This document shows positions 19,154 to 29,316 of a DNA stretch of 64,000 nt, in pieces. Within the stretch, counting starts at the first letter, position 1. Each line of letters opens with the position of its first letter. The stretch is from Saprospiraceae bacterium. Lineage in GTDB: Bacteria; Bacteroidota; Bacteroidia; Chitinophagales; Saprospiraceae. The stretch is taken from assembly GCA_016710625.1 (NCBI GenBank), contig JADJVK010000015.1:1-64000 (forward strand), given 5' to 3'. A program made the position numbers and the translations under genes. The notes beneath the pieces were generated by a model, which had not been told where the DNA came from, ran no database searches, and saw only the letters and a list, made by a program, of their open reading frames with translations.

Positions 19154-20761
19154 CTAGAATTCTAGTTTTCCAAAATGGTAGGTTTTCCCTTCTTCACCAA
19201 ACAAAGTCAATCCTTTTTTTTGCATTTGCCTGCAAAGTTTTGGTTGAATTAAAAGGTTGTTTTGATCATTAGATTTCAATAGGTAAATTTTCGATTCTCC
19301 ATCTTTAGATATCTCAGCTAGTGCTCCTACGCTATATTTACCAGCATTAAATTCATACAAAGTGCTTTTTTCATTAGAGAAATTCTTAATATTATCATTG
19401 AATAAAAGATATATTTTGTCCTTATTTACCATCATGGAATAGGATGAATAGATTCCATTATCATTCATTGTCGTTTGTAATTTAGGAATATGTGTTGACC
19501 ATTGAATAGCTCCACTTGGTGATACATTTACCACAATAATATCGTCGTAATGGTAATAATAATCTATTCTATCCATCTGATTATATCTAGAAAATCCATA
19601 ATTCAAACCATATCCATAGCTATTGTTGCGATAAACTTTTTCAACTGAATATTGTTCGCCAATCAATAAAGCTCCTCCATCGGATCTTAAAACTAAATGG
19701 TCCAAATTATAATTATACAACTCAGGTAAATCATTTTTGGATACATTATTCAAGGCTTTTTTCTTTTGTTTTGGCGTCATTAGCTCAGTCAAAAACTCAA
19801 TATCAAATGGCGTAAAAGTTTGATTTTCAATAGTTTTAGTCTGAGTATTAACTTTCAAATATGTTATTCCTTGGATGCCATCCACTCCCTTTTTGCTAAA
19901 ATATCCAGCTCCAATTAAATTTCCATCATCTGATAATCGAATTGTCAAATCTGAAGTGAAATTTTCTTTATTGATTAGTTTCAATTCTGTTGGTAAAATG
20001 GTAGTATCCACTGGATAGAATTGAACAACATATTGATAATTAACCTTTTCTCTGTTTTTCAATCTTGTAGCATCATTATACACTACTCCCAAAATATAGA
20101 CATTTCCCATTTTATCTACTTGACAATCCTCCATTGAAAAATTCTCTGATGCATATCCCAATGAGATATCATGGCTAACAACTTCCTGAAATCCAGGACT
20201 ATATACTTGCAAATGAAATTCTTCTGGCTCTTTTCTGCTCTGTGGTTGACGGGAAAAAACCAAAAGTTTACTACTATCTTTTGAAAATCTAAAATCAAAC
20301 TCACCATCATCCAATTCTCCAGCTTCTTCTATATCTGCAATTTTTGTCAACTTTTTGGAAGGCATCAACTTATCATCAATAGTTTGGGTGAAAAGATAAT
20401 TTATCTCTGTTTTTTTGTTACGATATGAAGTCAAAAAATACAACTCATTTTTCCAACGAAACATGTTTTGAAAAGTCCTTGTCTTCCCACTGTAATCCAT
20501 ATCTATTTTATTGGATTTCAACAAGTTATTTTGGCTATTGTAGGATTCCAAATAAATATGCCCAGTTCCATCTGAGAAAAAATTTGCCATTTTTAACCTA
20601 ACTCCAATAAAACCATCTGTACCATTTGAAACTAATTTATACAAATAAGAATCATCAGGCCTTCTGGTCTCATTTCCCCATGTGATTTTGTAAGGAAAAG
20701 AATCTATTTGAGCAAAAATATTATTACAAAAGAACAATAAAAAGAAACTTAAATATTTCAT
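19154..20761 (-). CDS. Secreted protein of unknown function
   Basis: A 535-residue protein with a clear signal peptide (LSFFLLFFCNNIFAQ). No named domain is recognised. Sequence texture (repeated short strands, NVYILGVVYND, GNLIGAGYFSKKG, DGGALLIGEQY) suggests a beta-propeller-like fold built of 50-60-residue blades, as in other lineage-specific Bacteroidota exported proteins. No T9SS C-terminal domain is visible, so it is more likely periplasmic. It stands alone between the S9 pair and malQ, with about 100 bases on one side and 140 on the other. Confidence 0.7.
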   Translation of the reverse strand: MKYLSFFLLFFCNNIFAQIDSFPYKITWGNETRRPDDSYLYKLVSNGTDGFIGVRLKMANFFSDGTGHIYLESYNSQNNLLKSNKIDMDYSGKTRTFQNMFRWKNELYFLTSYRNKKTEINYLFTQTIDDKLMPSKKLTKIADIEEAGELDDGEFDFRFSKDSSKLLVFSRQPQSRKEPEEFHLQVYSPGFQEVVSHDISLGYASENFSMEDCQVDKMGNVYILGVVYNDATRLKNREKVNYQYVVQFYPVDTTILPTELKLINKENFTSDLTIRLSDDGNLIGAGYFSKKGVDGIQGITYLKVNTQTKTIENQTFTPFDIEFLTELMTPKQKKKALNNVSKNDLPELYNYNLDHLVLRSDGGALLIGEQYSVEKVYRNNSYGYGLNYGFSRYNQMDRIDYYYHYDDIIVVNVSPSGAIQWSTHIPKLQTTMNDNGIYSSYSMMVNKDKIYLLFNDNIKNFSNEKSTLYEFNAGKYSVGALAEISKDGESKIYLLKSNDQNNLLIQPKLCRQMQKKGLTLFGEEGKTYHFGKLEF

Positions 20762-20900
20762 TCTTAAACTTAATTTCTATTTATAACGCAAATTTCAAGT
20801 CATTAGTGCATTTGATTAGATAGTTTTCTTCGAAAATAAAACCTAATTTAATTCAAACATATTAAATAATTAATTAATTTGATTGAAAACTAAATTCAAA

Positions 20901-23567
20901 TTATCTGCCACTTGCTTCAACTAAATTTTTCAATTTTTCATTAAAATGATTTGATTTAATTAAGTCTTCCATATTTAAGTGAAATCTGAATCTCCAATAA
21001 TGTTTAGGATTGCTTGGCTCATTAATTTGTTCATCATGAGCAACTTGTCTTCGCAATTGATCATCTATTCCCACTAAATCTTGCAAAGGAAAAATAGCTA
21101 GCATACTTGGTGATGCCAAATGATCTTTTACAATTCCTTCCACAATATTCGCATTACAATTTCGAGGTGCCAATCCATACCATTTCAAATAATCATAATA
21201 ATAATTTGAGGCATTCTCATAATCTGATTCCCACCAACCTCGAATTGTGGACATATCATGGCAAGAAGGACTGCAAACTGACAAATATGGATATTGGGTT
21301 GTATCCCCAAACTTCAAATTCCCCTTTGGCATCCTTTGAATTTCTAAAGTAATAATATTTAAATTCCTCATCACTTCGGGAACAGAATCGGGTATCATCC
21401 CTAAATCTTCTCCACAAATCAACATATTGCTTGCACCTAAAAGTGCTGGAAGTTTAGTATATGCCTGACGTTTCCAAAATTCATTATGTCTGCTATAAAA
21501 ATAATCATTATAGAGTTTTTGAATGATTGGCTTTTCATAATCAGGAAGTTCACTATAGGAATAAGTTTTATTCATAGTGATTCTTGGATTGAAGAATTGC
21601 CCATTTGAATTTGGTTCTTCCATCAAAAGCACTTCACTAACAAGATGTTGCAACCCCTTCATAATGTGAGGCTTGTCATCTATATTGTGTTTTTCAAAAT
21701 AGCTTTTAATTGCTACTTGACTTGAAACTTCTGATTTCAACAAATAGATATTGGGTGCTATTTCTGTCAAGAATTCATTTATAACCCATTCTTTATCTGC
21801 TCCAAAAATTGATTCTAAGAAATGACCACGGATATAGGGTTTTGTCCATCGCTCCAAATCATATACTTTACCTTTTGATTTTATTTCATCAATATGAAAA
21901 GGTAATCTTGGATTAAACATTCCTAAAGTTCCCTCAATTTGATCTGTAGGAATCTGCCAAATTCTAAAAAATCCTAAAATATGGTCGATTCTCAATGCAT
22001 CAAAATATTCGCTGAGTTTCTGCATTCTTTTTCGCCACCAGCCATAATTATCTTTTGCCATCACCTCCCAATTATACGTTGGGAAGCCCCAATTTTGGCC
22101 TAAAACAGCAAAATCATCTGGTGGTGCACCTGCCTGTTCATTCATATTGTACAATTCAGGAGCAACCCATGCATCACAACTATGTCTGTAAATTCCAATC
22201 GGTAAATCTCCTTTCAATACAACTTTTTTATCTACTGCATATTGATGAGCAAGTTTAAGCTGAAGATCAGCATGGTACTGAAGAAAAATATAAAACTGAA
22301 CAGCTTCAAATTCTTTGTGTTTTTCATCATAAAAACCTTCTATCTTTTTCAAATCGAAAGTTGAAAACTCCATCCAATCTTCGAAGTTAGAAGTTTTAAA
22401 TTTATCTCTAAGATGGCAAAATACAGCATAAGGCTTGAGCCATTCCTCGTTGGCATTTACAAATGATTTCACATTTTCGGATTGCAAAAATGTATTTTTT
22501 TCTTGTTCAAAAAGCTTTCTGAAATAATACATTTTTTTCTCCAAAACCAACTCAAAATCAACACTTTGCAACTCATTCAAGGACTTTAAATCCTGGTCAT
22601 ACTGAGACTTGATTTTTTTGTTTTTTATAGTAGCTATTGCTTCTACATTTACATATAATGGATGCAATGCAAAAACAGAAATTGCAGCATATGGGTAACT
22701 ATCCTGCCAATTTTGATTTGCAATAGTGTCATTTACAGGCAAGACCTGAACCAAATTCAATCCACATTGGCTAGCCCAATCAGTAACCAATTTCAAATCC
22801 AGAAATTCGCCAATTCCAAACCCATTTTGAGAACGAATCGAAAACACCGGGATTGCTACTCCTGCTCCTTTCCATCTTTCGTTTCCAAACTGAAAACCAT
22901 CTAATTGTAAGTTAAATTCATTATTGTTTTGAGTAGGGAAAGTGAAGTTGAAATGTCGATTATTTCCAATTTCCCAAAAGATGATTTCATTTTTTTCATT
23001 TAACAAAACCAACTTAAATTCTATTTCAATATTTGGATTTTCAACTGGGATGGAAAGTTTCCAATTAGGGTATTGAGCATCGTTCAAACAAATTGGTTGT
23101 TTCCAATTACCTAAAAAACTAGTATTTCCTACAATTCCAATTTTAGTATTCTCAGGAATTGATGGCTCTAATACACTGATATTCAAATAATTTGACAACT
23201 TATCATGCTTAACATCTTCCTTTAAATGGTTGCCTCTTTTAAAAATAACTTTAGTAAAAGCATTTGACAAGAAAATATTATTTAAGCAATTTTTTGCCCT
23301 CCAGAAATCTTCTACAAAAATTTGTTTTGCAGTTAATTTGAGATTTCTTGCACTACCCCATTCCTTTTGTACTGTGTCATTTGAATTGAGGCAATAATTA
23401 TAAAATAATTCCTTTTCATTACTAACTTCTAATAATCCTGTCCAGTTTTGGCGGTCAAATGAGTGTAAATTAATGACTTGTGCATTTCCATTTTCACTAA
23501 ATTGATAGCTGATACTTAAAAACTCTTTATCAAATGTTTGGTAATGTATATGAAATTGTACAGTCAT
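20901..23567 (-). CDS. malQ: 4-alpha-glucanotransferase (GH77, DPE2-like with N-terminal starch-binding domains)
   Basis: Amylomaltase that transfers alpha-1,4-glucan segments, serving maltose or glycogen metabolism in the cytoplasm. At 888 residues it is far longer than E. coli-type MalQ. The first 260 residues look like two CBM20-type starch-binding domains (one beginning VQFHIHYQTF, a second with GNTSFLGNWKQP), the architecture of plant DPE2 and Bacteroidota homologues. The GH77 catalytic barrel follows: SQNGFGIGEF, then the nucleophile segment DALRIDHILGFFR near residue 526, CGEDLGMIP (acid/base Glu) near 719, and CHDMSTIRGWW near 771. The gene is intact and not in an obvious operon. Confidence 0.94.
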   Translation of the reverse strand: MTVQFHIHYQTFDKEFLSISYQFSENGNAQVINLHSFDRQNWTGLLEVSNEKELFYNYCLNSNDTVQKEWGSARNLKLTAKQIFVEDFWRAKNCLNNIFLSNAFTKVIFKRGNHLKEDVKHDKLSNYLNISVLEPSIPENTKIGIVGNTSFLGNWKQPICLNDAQYPNWKLSIPVENPNIEIEFKLVLLNEKNEIIFWEIGNNRHFNFTFPTQNNNEFNLQLDGFQFGNERWKGAGVAIPVFSIRSQNGFGIGEFLDLKLVTDWASQCGLNLVQVLPVNDTIANQNWQDSYPYAAISVFALHPLYVNVEAIATIKNKKIKSQYDQDLKSLNELQSVDFELVLEKKMYYFRKLFEQEKNTFLQSENVKSFVNANEEWLKPYAVFCHLRDKFKTSNFEDWMEFSTFDLKKIEGFYDEKHKEFEAVQFYIFLQYHADLQLKLAHQYAVDKKVVLKGDLPIGIYRHSCDAWVAPELYNMNEQAGAPPDDFAVLGQNWGFPTYNWEVMAKDNYGWWRKRMQKLSEYFDALRIDHILGFFRIWQIPTDQIEGTLGMFNPRLPFHIDEIKSKGKVYDLERWTKPYIRGHFLESIFGADKEWVINEFLTEIAPNIYLLKSEVSSQVAIKSYFEKHNIDDKPHIMKGLQHLVSEVLLMEEPNSNGQFFNPRITMNKTYSYSELPDYEKPIIQKLYNDYFYSRHNEFWKRQAYTKLPALLGASNMLICGEDLGMIPDSVPEVMRNLNIITLEIQRMPKGNLKFGDTTQYPYLSVCSPSCHDMSTIRGWWESDYENASNYYYDYLKWYGLAPRNCNANIVEGIVKDHLASPSMLAIFPLQDLVGIDDQLRRQVAHDEQINEPSNPKHYWRFRFHLNMEDLIKSNHFNEKLKNLVEASGR

Positions 23568-23738
23568 ATTTTGTAATTTATCATTAAGTTTAATGAATTC
23601 AAATAATGCTGTAAAACTATAAAATTGAAGTCGGATTTTTTTTATTTAATGTGTATTTTTTACGTAAAGGATTTGACTATTGAGTCTAAAGATTTCAACT
23701 TTAGTTATTATTGTTATTTATTGTAAAACATTCATTAA

Positions 23739-23750
23739 TGTCTGATAAAA
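23739..23750. repeat. Left terminal inverted repeat of the IS4 element
   Basis: TGTCTGATAAAA, paired with the right repeat at 25103-25114 (one mismatch). Confidence 0.65.
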
Positions 23751-23832
23751 GTACAAAAATAAAAAATTTAAAGTCAAAACCCTTGCTAATGTTGAGTTTG
23801 ATAATTAGAATTAGTAATTTTCAGAAATCAAG

Positions 23833-25036
23833 CTAATCAAAAATAGTTAATTGATCTTTAGGATTTGCATCAAGAATCCAATCTTTTTCAGGGTTTTCGA
23901 GAAATTTTATAAGTTGTATAAAGTTGAACAAATGTATTTTACAAAAGCTGACCAAGTTTGTGAATGCCCAACTTCGTTTTAACCTTTTTTTGACAACTAA
24001 AAGTAGTAAATTAACGATGAGCACACAATAAATCTGTATTTTTAATAGCATTTTCATTGTCTCCCAAAAAATATTTTAATGGAAAGTTTTGTTTCAATTG
24101 CTTAAATAATAGCTCTATTTGCCAACGAGTTTTATAAAGTGCTGCAATCATATCTGCTCTTATTTCCAATAGATTTGTGATAAATTCAAATTCTCTTTTG
24201 CTTCCTCTATCATAAAATTTTATTTTTCTTAATTGTAATGGAGTTGCTGTGTTTCCTGATTTTTCAGTAACTTCAATAACATTGTCTTCCAGCACTCCAC
24301 TATGAATTTCATCATCTATTATGTTGTTTTCAATGGTTTTATAAACTGCATTGTCTTTAATACGAGTTACAAAACCTGTCTGGTTTTGAGTAAAATGCAA
24401 AAATGCTTTATAATCATTATACCCCTTGTCAAAAACATATATAGTATTATCATCACATTTTAACTTTTTAAGATATTGTTGGTCGTGAGTGGTAGCTGGA
24501 CTAAACCACACTAGATTGGGTACTATTTCATCTGCATTAATCACAGTATGCACTTTTAAACCACCTTTACTTTTACCTGTTTTGGACTTCCTGCCAACAC
24601 ATTTCAAAATGTCTTTAAACAAGCTAATTGTAGTACTATCAATGATTTTTACTTGTTTGCCAATCACAGATTTTATTCGGCTGTCCGATAAAATATTGCT
24701 ATAACTTTTAAGCAACTCGTTGTAAATACTAGCAAATACATCCACTGTTCTGTTCTTGTTGGCATCAGAAAGGGTACTCCTTTTAGGGATATGATTGAGT
24801 TGAAAATTGGCTGTTTTGCCCGACAGTCCTAGCATCGCACCTGATACCTCTCTCAAAGAATTGCATTTTGCAAAGGCGCAAAATAACATACTGATTAAGT
24901 GGTCTTTCGTTTTAAAGTGCTTGGTATATCTATCAGATTGATGCTTTTTAACGGCATTTGTAATTATGCTTTCGTCAATTAAAGAAATTAGCTGTCCGAA
25001 AACAGATTTTGTAGAAAAATAGTTACTTTTACTCAT
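23833..25036 (-). pseudogene. IS4-family transposase, single frameshift
   Basis: DDE transposase with an N-terminal DUF4372-like domain (VFGQLISLIDESI). The catalytic set is visible: the first Asp in VKIIDSTTISLF, the second in IYVFDKGYNDYKAF, and the Glu in the YRE-like segment TRWQIELLFKQLKQNF. Translation is intact to about 24045. There the frame runs out (CAHR then stop), while the family-typical C-terminus (IYCVLIVNLLL, then KRSWAFTNLVSF and FLENPEKDWI) continues in another frame. The shift falls in a run of five A residues; four would restore the frame. The element is therefore probably inactive, or the run is miscounted. Confidence 0.85.
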
Positions 25037-25102
25037 TGTAAATAAATGGTGTAGTGACTATAAATTTACAAAGAAAAAACTAGTCTAGAAATAGGCTAGT
25101 TT

Positions 25103-25114
25103 TTTTATCGGACA
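25103..25114. repeat. Right terminal inverted repeat of the IS4 element
   Basis: TTTTATCGGACA on the plus strand, the reverse complement of the left repeat apart from one base. Confidence 0.65.
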
Positions 25115-25156
25115 ACTATGAAAAACTATATTAAAATGAAATGAAATGAAATGAAT

Positions 25157-25735
25157 TCAAAACTTATATTCAATTAATCTTCCAAAACCCCAAAACCATT
25201 TTTTATAATAAGCTTCCTCCAAGGAACTGATAATCACCCCTTTTGATGTGCTGGCATGTACGAATTTATTGTTGGCTAAATATATACCAACATGAGATAT
25301 TTTGCTTTGGTTTATCTTAAAAAAAACAAAGTCTCCTTCCCTTTCTGCCCCTTTTTCTATGGGATTGCATTTTGTATATATGGTTGCTGAAGACCCACCA
25401 ATTTTGGTTTTATAAACCTCATTGTACAAAACTGAACTAAATCCAGAACAATCTATACAAGATTTAGTCTTGCCTCCTATACAATGTGGCGTAGCATACC
25501 AATCATCAATAAATTGATATAAATCAGCATTATGCACCGCTTCACCTATTAAATTGCTATACTTTTCTAATACAATAGCTTCCTCATTTGTTTCATTTTT
25601 GGGGAAATTATCTGTTTTTGGTTTTGATTTGAAAATCGCACAATTTGCAAACAATATCATTACCAAAAGAAAAAAGAAAGGTCGGGCAAATGCCGACCTT
25701 TCAAAAATATTAATACAAAAACGAAAATTCATCAA
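25157..25735 (-). CDS. NlpC/P60-family (C40) peptidoglycan peptidase, lipoprotein
   Basis: A 192-residue cell-wall hydrolase of the NlpC/P60 type, cleaving D-gamma-glutamyl-diaminopimelate bonds. The N-terminus has a hydrophobic stretch ending in LFANCAIF, a lipobox with Cys near residue 32. The papain-like core has CIDCSGFSSVLY (catalytic Cys), REGDFVFFK, SHVGIYL (catalytic His) and FVHASTSKGVII. Its start follows the stop of the M16 gene with no spacer, so translation is probably coupled. Third gene of an operon with two M16 proteins. Confidence 0.92.
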   Translation of the reverse strand: MMNFRFCINIFERSAFARPFFFLLVMILFANCAIFKSKPKTDNFPKNETNEEAIVLEKYSNLIGEAVHNADLYQFIDDWYATPHCIGGKTKSCIDCSGFSSVLYNEVYKTKIGGSSATIYTKCNPIEKGAEREGDFVFFKINQSKISHVGIYLANNKFVHASTSKGVIISSLEEAYYKKWFWGFGRLIEYKF

Positions 25736-27817
25736 TTACATTTTAAATACTGCATCATCAATATTAGAGTTTACTTTTACTGATTTTGCAACCATTTTCA
25801 ATGGAATAGGCATCATACCATTCAGAATTATTGTATTAGGTAATTTAATACCATCTACATCTTTATAATCCATCAAATCAGTAGTAATAACTGTAGTTTG
25901 ATCACCTTTCCCTTGAGTACTTACCTCTCTTATTTTCAAAAAAGAGTCTTTATCAAAATATTCAATAGTTTTCTTACCTTCTGGACTAATTACTTCCAAT
26001 TTGTGGGCTTCTACTCCGTCCACATCATCAATACCTTTATATTCAACTTTGAATTTATCAGTAAAATAATTTAATTCTTTGAACAATGAAGCATTTGATT
26101 TTAAAGCCTCTAGTTCTTCTCCCTCTAAATCTTTTGTTTGACCTTGTGCCATTCTTTTTCCTTTTTCACCATCAAAAGCCATTTTCATAATAGTCATACC
26201 AGCCATTGAAATAACTTGGCTCGACTTATTTGGAGCTTTCTGATACATTTCAACCGACATTACTTTTCCCATCACTTCACTTTCCATATTTCTTGAAATG
26301 TCTTTGATTTTTGCAATTGAAGTTTTACCACCAATCGCTTTAATATAGTTATCAATAACATTTTGGGCAGTCATTCCCCCAGTAGCTACAGGTGCTTTTT
26401 CTACTAATTTGTTACCATAAAAATCATAGAAATTCACAATACCATCAGGAGAAAATTTCTTTAATTTGTCAGCCACTTCATCTTTGTTTCCTACCACCAA
26501 GATATAAGCATTGTCAGGTGTAATGTACTTTTTCGCCATTTCCAAAATCTCATCAGGCGTTACCTTGCTCACTTTTTCTAAGTAAGTAGCATAATAATCT
26601 TTAGGTAATCCATATCGAGCAATATTCAAGGCAAAATTTGCAATCGTTCTAGGATTCTCTAATGATCTAGCAAACGAACCTGTAGTCACACTTTTCACAG
26701 TATTTAACTCAACATCAGTAACTTTATCCGTTCTGATTTTGTTCAATTCATATAAAAATGCTGTAATTGACGAATCCGTTACTGTATTTCTAACTGAAGC
26801 ATTTGCAGAGAAATTTCCAACCAACAAATCTGAATTTAATGCAGAATAAGCACCATAAGTATACCCTTTTGCCTCTCTCAAGTTCTGGAATAATCTTGCT
26901 GAAAATCCACCAGCTCCCAAAATTCTATTCATCAACATTGCCTTGATAATGTTCGGATCATTTGGTTTCAAATCAACTGGATAGTTAATATCAACAACAG
27001 ATTGTACTGCACCTGGCTTTTGTACGAATGCAACTTGAGCTTTTGCAGGAGCCGTCGGAGCAGAAAATTTCATTTTATTAACTTCTCCAGATTTCCAAGA
27101 ACTAAAATATTTATTAGCTTGCTTTTTAGCTTCCTCCAAAGTAATATCACCTACAATTGTTAAGTAAGAAATATTAGGTTTGAAGTAAGTATTGTAATAA
27201 TTTTTACAATTATCCAAAGTGATTTTACTTAAAGTTGCTTCAGTATTAACTTCTCCATAAGGGTGGTCTGCTCCATAACGAAGCACTTTACCCACATTAG
27301 ATGAGATTGCATTAGGATTATCTTTTTGAGAAGCTAATCCAGATATACTTTGCTTTCTTATTTTCTCCAATTCCTCAGCTGGAAATGATGGATTAATAAT
27401 TACATCAGAAGCAATTGTCAATACTTTATCTGCATGTTTTTTCAAACAAGCTGCATAAAATCCTGATGCTGAAGTGCTTAAATCTGCTCCAATAAAATCA
27501 ATATCTGAGTCGATTTGAGATTTGGTTCTTGTTTTAGTTCCTTTAGATAACATATCACCAGCAAATCCTGCTGCTCCAGCTATATCCTTTTCCAATATCG
27601 GACCAGCATCAACGAATAAGTTATAAGAAACTCTAGGTAATTTATGGTTTTCCACAACAATTACTTGAAGTCCATTATCAAGCTTAAATGTTTGATAGTC
27701 ACCCAATTGTATTTTAGGAGCAGGACCTGCAGCTGGTGGATTTTTTCTAAAATCTTGTGCATTCAATATATTGATAAGGAATAAGCACATTAATATAATA
27801 AAACTATTTTTCTTCAT
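25736..27817 (-). CDS. M16 peptidase-like protein without zinc motif, with C-terminal lipoprotein-sorting-like domain
   Basis: A protein of 693 residues from the chosen ATG (27817, directly before the signal peptide SFIILMCLFLINILNAQ; an upstream ATG would add 8 residues). It has two M16 halves, but where active members carry HxxEH the sequence reads AGFAGDMLSKG, so the zinc site is absent. The second half has the typical LNREAKGYTYGAYS-like segment (LREAKGYTYGAYS). After residue 480 a separate domain follows (NVIDNYIKAIGG, then a beta-rich stretch) similar to LolA-type proteins. It is the probable non-catalytic partner of the active M16 encoded 43 bases upstream. Confidence 0.85.
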   Translation of the reverse strand: MKKNSFIILMCLFLINILNAQDFRKNPPAAGPAPKIQLGDYQTFKLDNGLQVIVVENHKLPRVSYNLFVDAGPILEKDIAGAAGFAGDMLSKGTKTRTKSQIDSDIDFIGADLSTSASGFYAACLKKHADKVLTIASDVIINPSFPAEELEKIRKQSISGLASQKDNPNAISSNVGKVLRYGADHPYGEVNTEATLSKITLDNCKNYYNTYFKPNISYLTIVGDITLEEAKKQANKYFSSWKSGEVNKMKFSAPTAPAKAQVAFVQKPGAVQSVVDINYPVDLKPNDPNIIKAMLMNRILGAGGFSARLFQNLREAKGYTYGAYSALNSDLLVGNFSANASVRNTVTDSSITAFLYELNKIRTDKVTDVELNTVKSVTTGSFARSLENPRTIANFALNIARYGLPKDYYATYLEKVSKVTPDEILEMAKKYITPDNAYILVVGNKDEVADKLKKFSPDGIVNFYDFYGNKLVEKAPVATGGMTAQNVIDNYIKAIGGKTSIAKIKDISRNMESEVMGKVMSVEMYQKAPNKSSQVISMAGMTIMKMAFDGEKGKRMAQGQTKDLEGEELEALKSNASLFKELNYFTDKFKVEYKGIDDVDGVEAHKLEVISPEGKKTIEYFDKDSFLKIREVSTQGKGDQTTVITTDLMDYKDVDGIKLPNTIILNGMMPIPLKMVAKSVKVNSNIDDAVFKM

Positions 27818-27860
27818 GATATTTTTTAAATTAAAATTCATTTAATTGGTGAAAATAATA

Positions 27861-29189
27861 TTAAGCTTTTTTGCTTGATTTAGGCAAAAAGTACAACACA
27901 ACTCTGTTGTTCTTTTTAAAATACTGATTCGCCACTCTTTTGATATCTTCTTTAGTCACTTTCATATAGCGATCTATTTCAGCATTGATCAAATGAGTAT
28001 CTCCCAAATACATTTTGTAATTAGCAAGACTTTCTGCAATACCAGCAATTGTAGAATTTGAGCTTACAAAATCATTTTCTACCTGATTTTTAAGCTTTTG
28101 AAATTCATCATCACCAATTAAATTATTTTGAACTTTTTCGATTTCAGCATCCATTGCTTTTTCCATATCTCCTGGGTCAATTCCCATATTTGAAATTCCA
28201 TAAATCAATGTAACTCCAGGATCTTCCATATCAATTGGAAAAGCTCCAATATTAACAGCTTTTTGTTGCTCATCCACTAAGGCTTTGTTCAATCTTGAAC
28301 TTTCACCTTTAGATAACAATTGTGCTAATAATGAAACTGCATAATAATCAGGAGTGCCGTTTGCTGGAATTCTATAAGTTTGAGCAACCATCGGAAGTTG
28401 AACATTATCATAAATGGTGTCTCTAATTTCACTAGTTAACGGTGGTTCAACAACAGTTGGACGATTAACAGGTCTTGTTCCCTTAGGAATGTCACCAAAA
28501 TATTTTGAAGCCAATTTCTTTGCATCTTCAATATTCAAATCACCAGCAATTGACAAAATTGCATTATTTGGAACATAATAGGTCTTATAAAAATTCACAT
28601 AATCTTCTTCTTTTGCTGCATCTAAATGAGCCATTGATCCAATAATAGGCCAGTTATAAGGATGCACTTTAAAGGCTCTTTTCATCGCATTTTCTATCAA
28701 AGTTCCATAAGGTCTATTATCAATTCTCATTCTTCTTTCCTCTTTCACTACTTGTCTTTGTGTTTCAATACCTTTATTTTCAACTTTGGCATGCAACATT
28801 CTTTCAGATTCTAACCACAATCCTAACTCTAATTGATTAGATGGCACTAAATCATAGTAAAAAGTTCTATCCCAAGTCGTATTTGCATTCAATGAACCGC
28901 CTGCTTTTTCAACATATTTAGCATATTCACCTCTTCCAATATTATCTGATCCTTCAAATAATAAGTGTTCGAAAAAGTGGGCAAAGCCTGTTCTTTCAGG
29001 ATTTTCATTCTTTGATCCCACATGATACATAACGGATACAATCACATTAGGAGTAGTGTGATCTTCATGAAGAATAACATGTAAACCATTCGGCATATCG
29101 TATTCTACGAATTGAATTTTGTTCATTTGTGCATTCGTTGATAGAATTGAAACAAATAACAGCATGGATGGTAAAAACCATTTTTTCAT
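27861..29189 (-). CDS. Active M16 zinc metallopeptidase
   Basis: A 443-residue secreted (periplasmic) insulinase-type peptidase. The start is taken at 29189, just before the signal peptide (WFLPSMLLFVSILSTNAQ). The inverted zinc motif HFFEH is at about residue 68 in RTGFAHFFEHLLFEGS, and the distal Glu is expected in the VVKEERRMRIDNRPYG segment near 145. The length is one M16 pair of domains. First gene of the M16-M16-NlpC operon, which suggests a heterodimer of an active and an inactive subunit, as known for other bacterial M16B pairs. Confidence 0.93.
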   Translation of the reverse strand: MKKWFLPSMLLFVSILSTNAQMNKIQFVEYDMPNGLHVILHEDHTTPNVIVSVMYHVGSKNENPERTGFAHFFEHLLFEGSDNIGRGEYAKYVEKAGGSLNANTTWDRTFYYDLVPSNQLELGLWLESERMLHAKVENKGIETQRQVVKEERRMRIDNRPYGTLIENAMKRAFKVHPYNWPIIGSMAHLDAAKEEDYVNFYKTYYVPNNAILSIAGDLNIEDAKKLASKYFGDIPKGTRPVNRPTVVEPPLTSEIRDTIYDNVQLPMVAQTYRIPANGTPDYYAVSLLAQLLSKGESSRLNKALVDEQQKAVNIGAFPIDMEDPGVTLIYGISNMGIDPGDMEKAMDAEIEKVQNNLIGDDEFQKLKNQVENDFVSSNSTIAGIAESLANYKMYLGDTHLINAEIDRYMKVTKEDIKRVANQYFKKNNRVVLYFLPKSSKKA

Positions 29190-29316
29190 AAACATTTTCG
29201 ATTTTATGTTAATAATTAAGGAATAAAATTAATGTAATAAATCTAGGAATTAACGAAATTTAGATGAAATTATGTTATTTTTGGATGAATTTAATAAACA
29301 AAAAAAACAAAACATT

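Larger units (their letters stand above)
23739..25114 (-). mobile_element. IS4-family insertion sequence
   Basis: About 1.38 kb bounded by imperfect terminal inverted repeats: TGTCTGATAAAA at 23739-23750 and its near complement TTTTATCGGACA at 25103-25114 (11 of 12 match). It holds a single transposase gene on the minus strand. A palindrome with arms around CTAG lies just inside the right end (about 25076-25103) and may terminate incoming transcription. I could not find a clean target-site duplication next to the ends, so the element may be old or its flanks altered. It sits between malQ and the NlpC/M16 operon and interrupts no recognisable gene. Confidence 0.75.

Noticed and set aside
23833..25036. 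Programmed frameshifting in the transposase
   Set aside because: The needed shift is +1 at an A5 run; the IS4 family does not use frameshifting, and no slippery heptamer with a downstream structure is seen. An indel is simpler.
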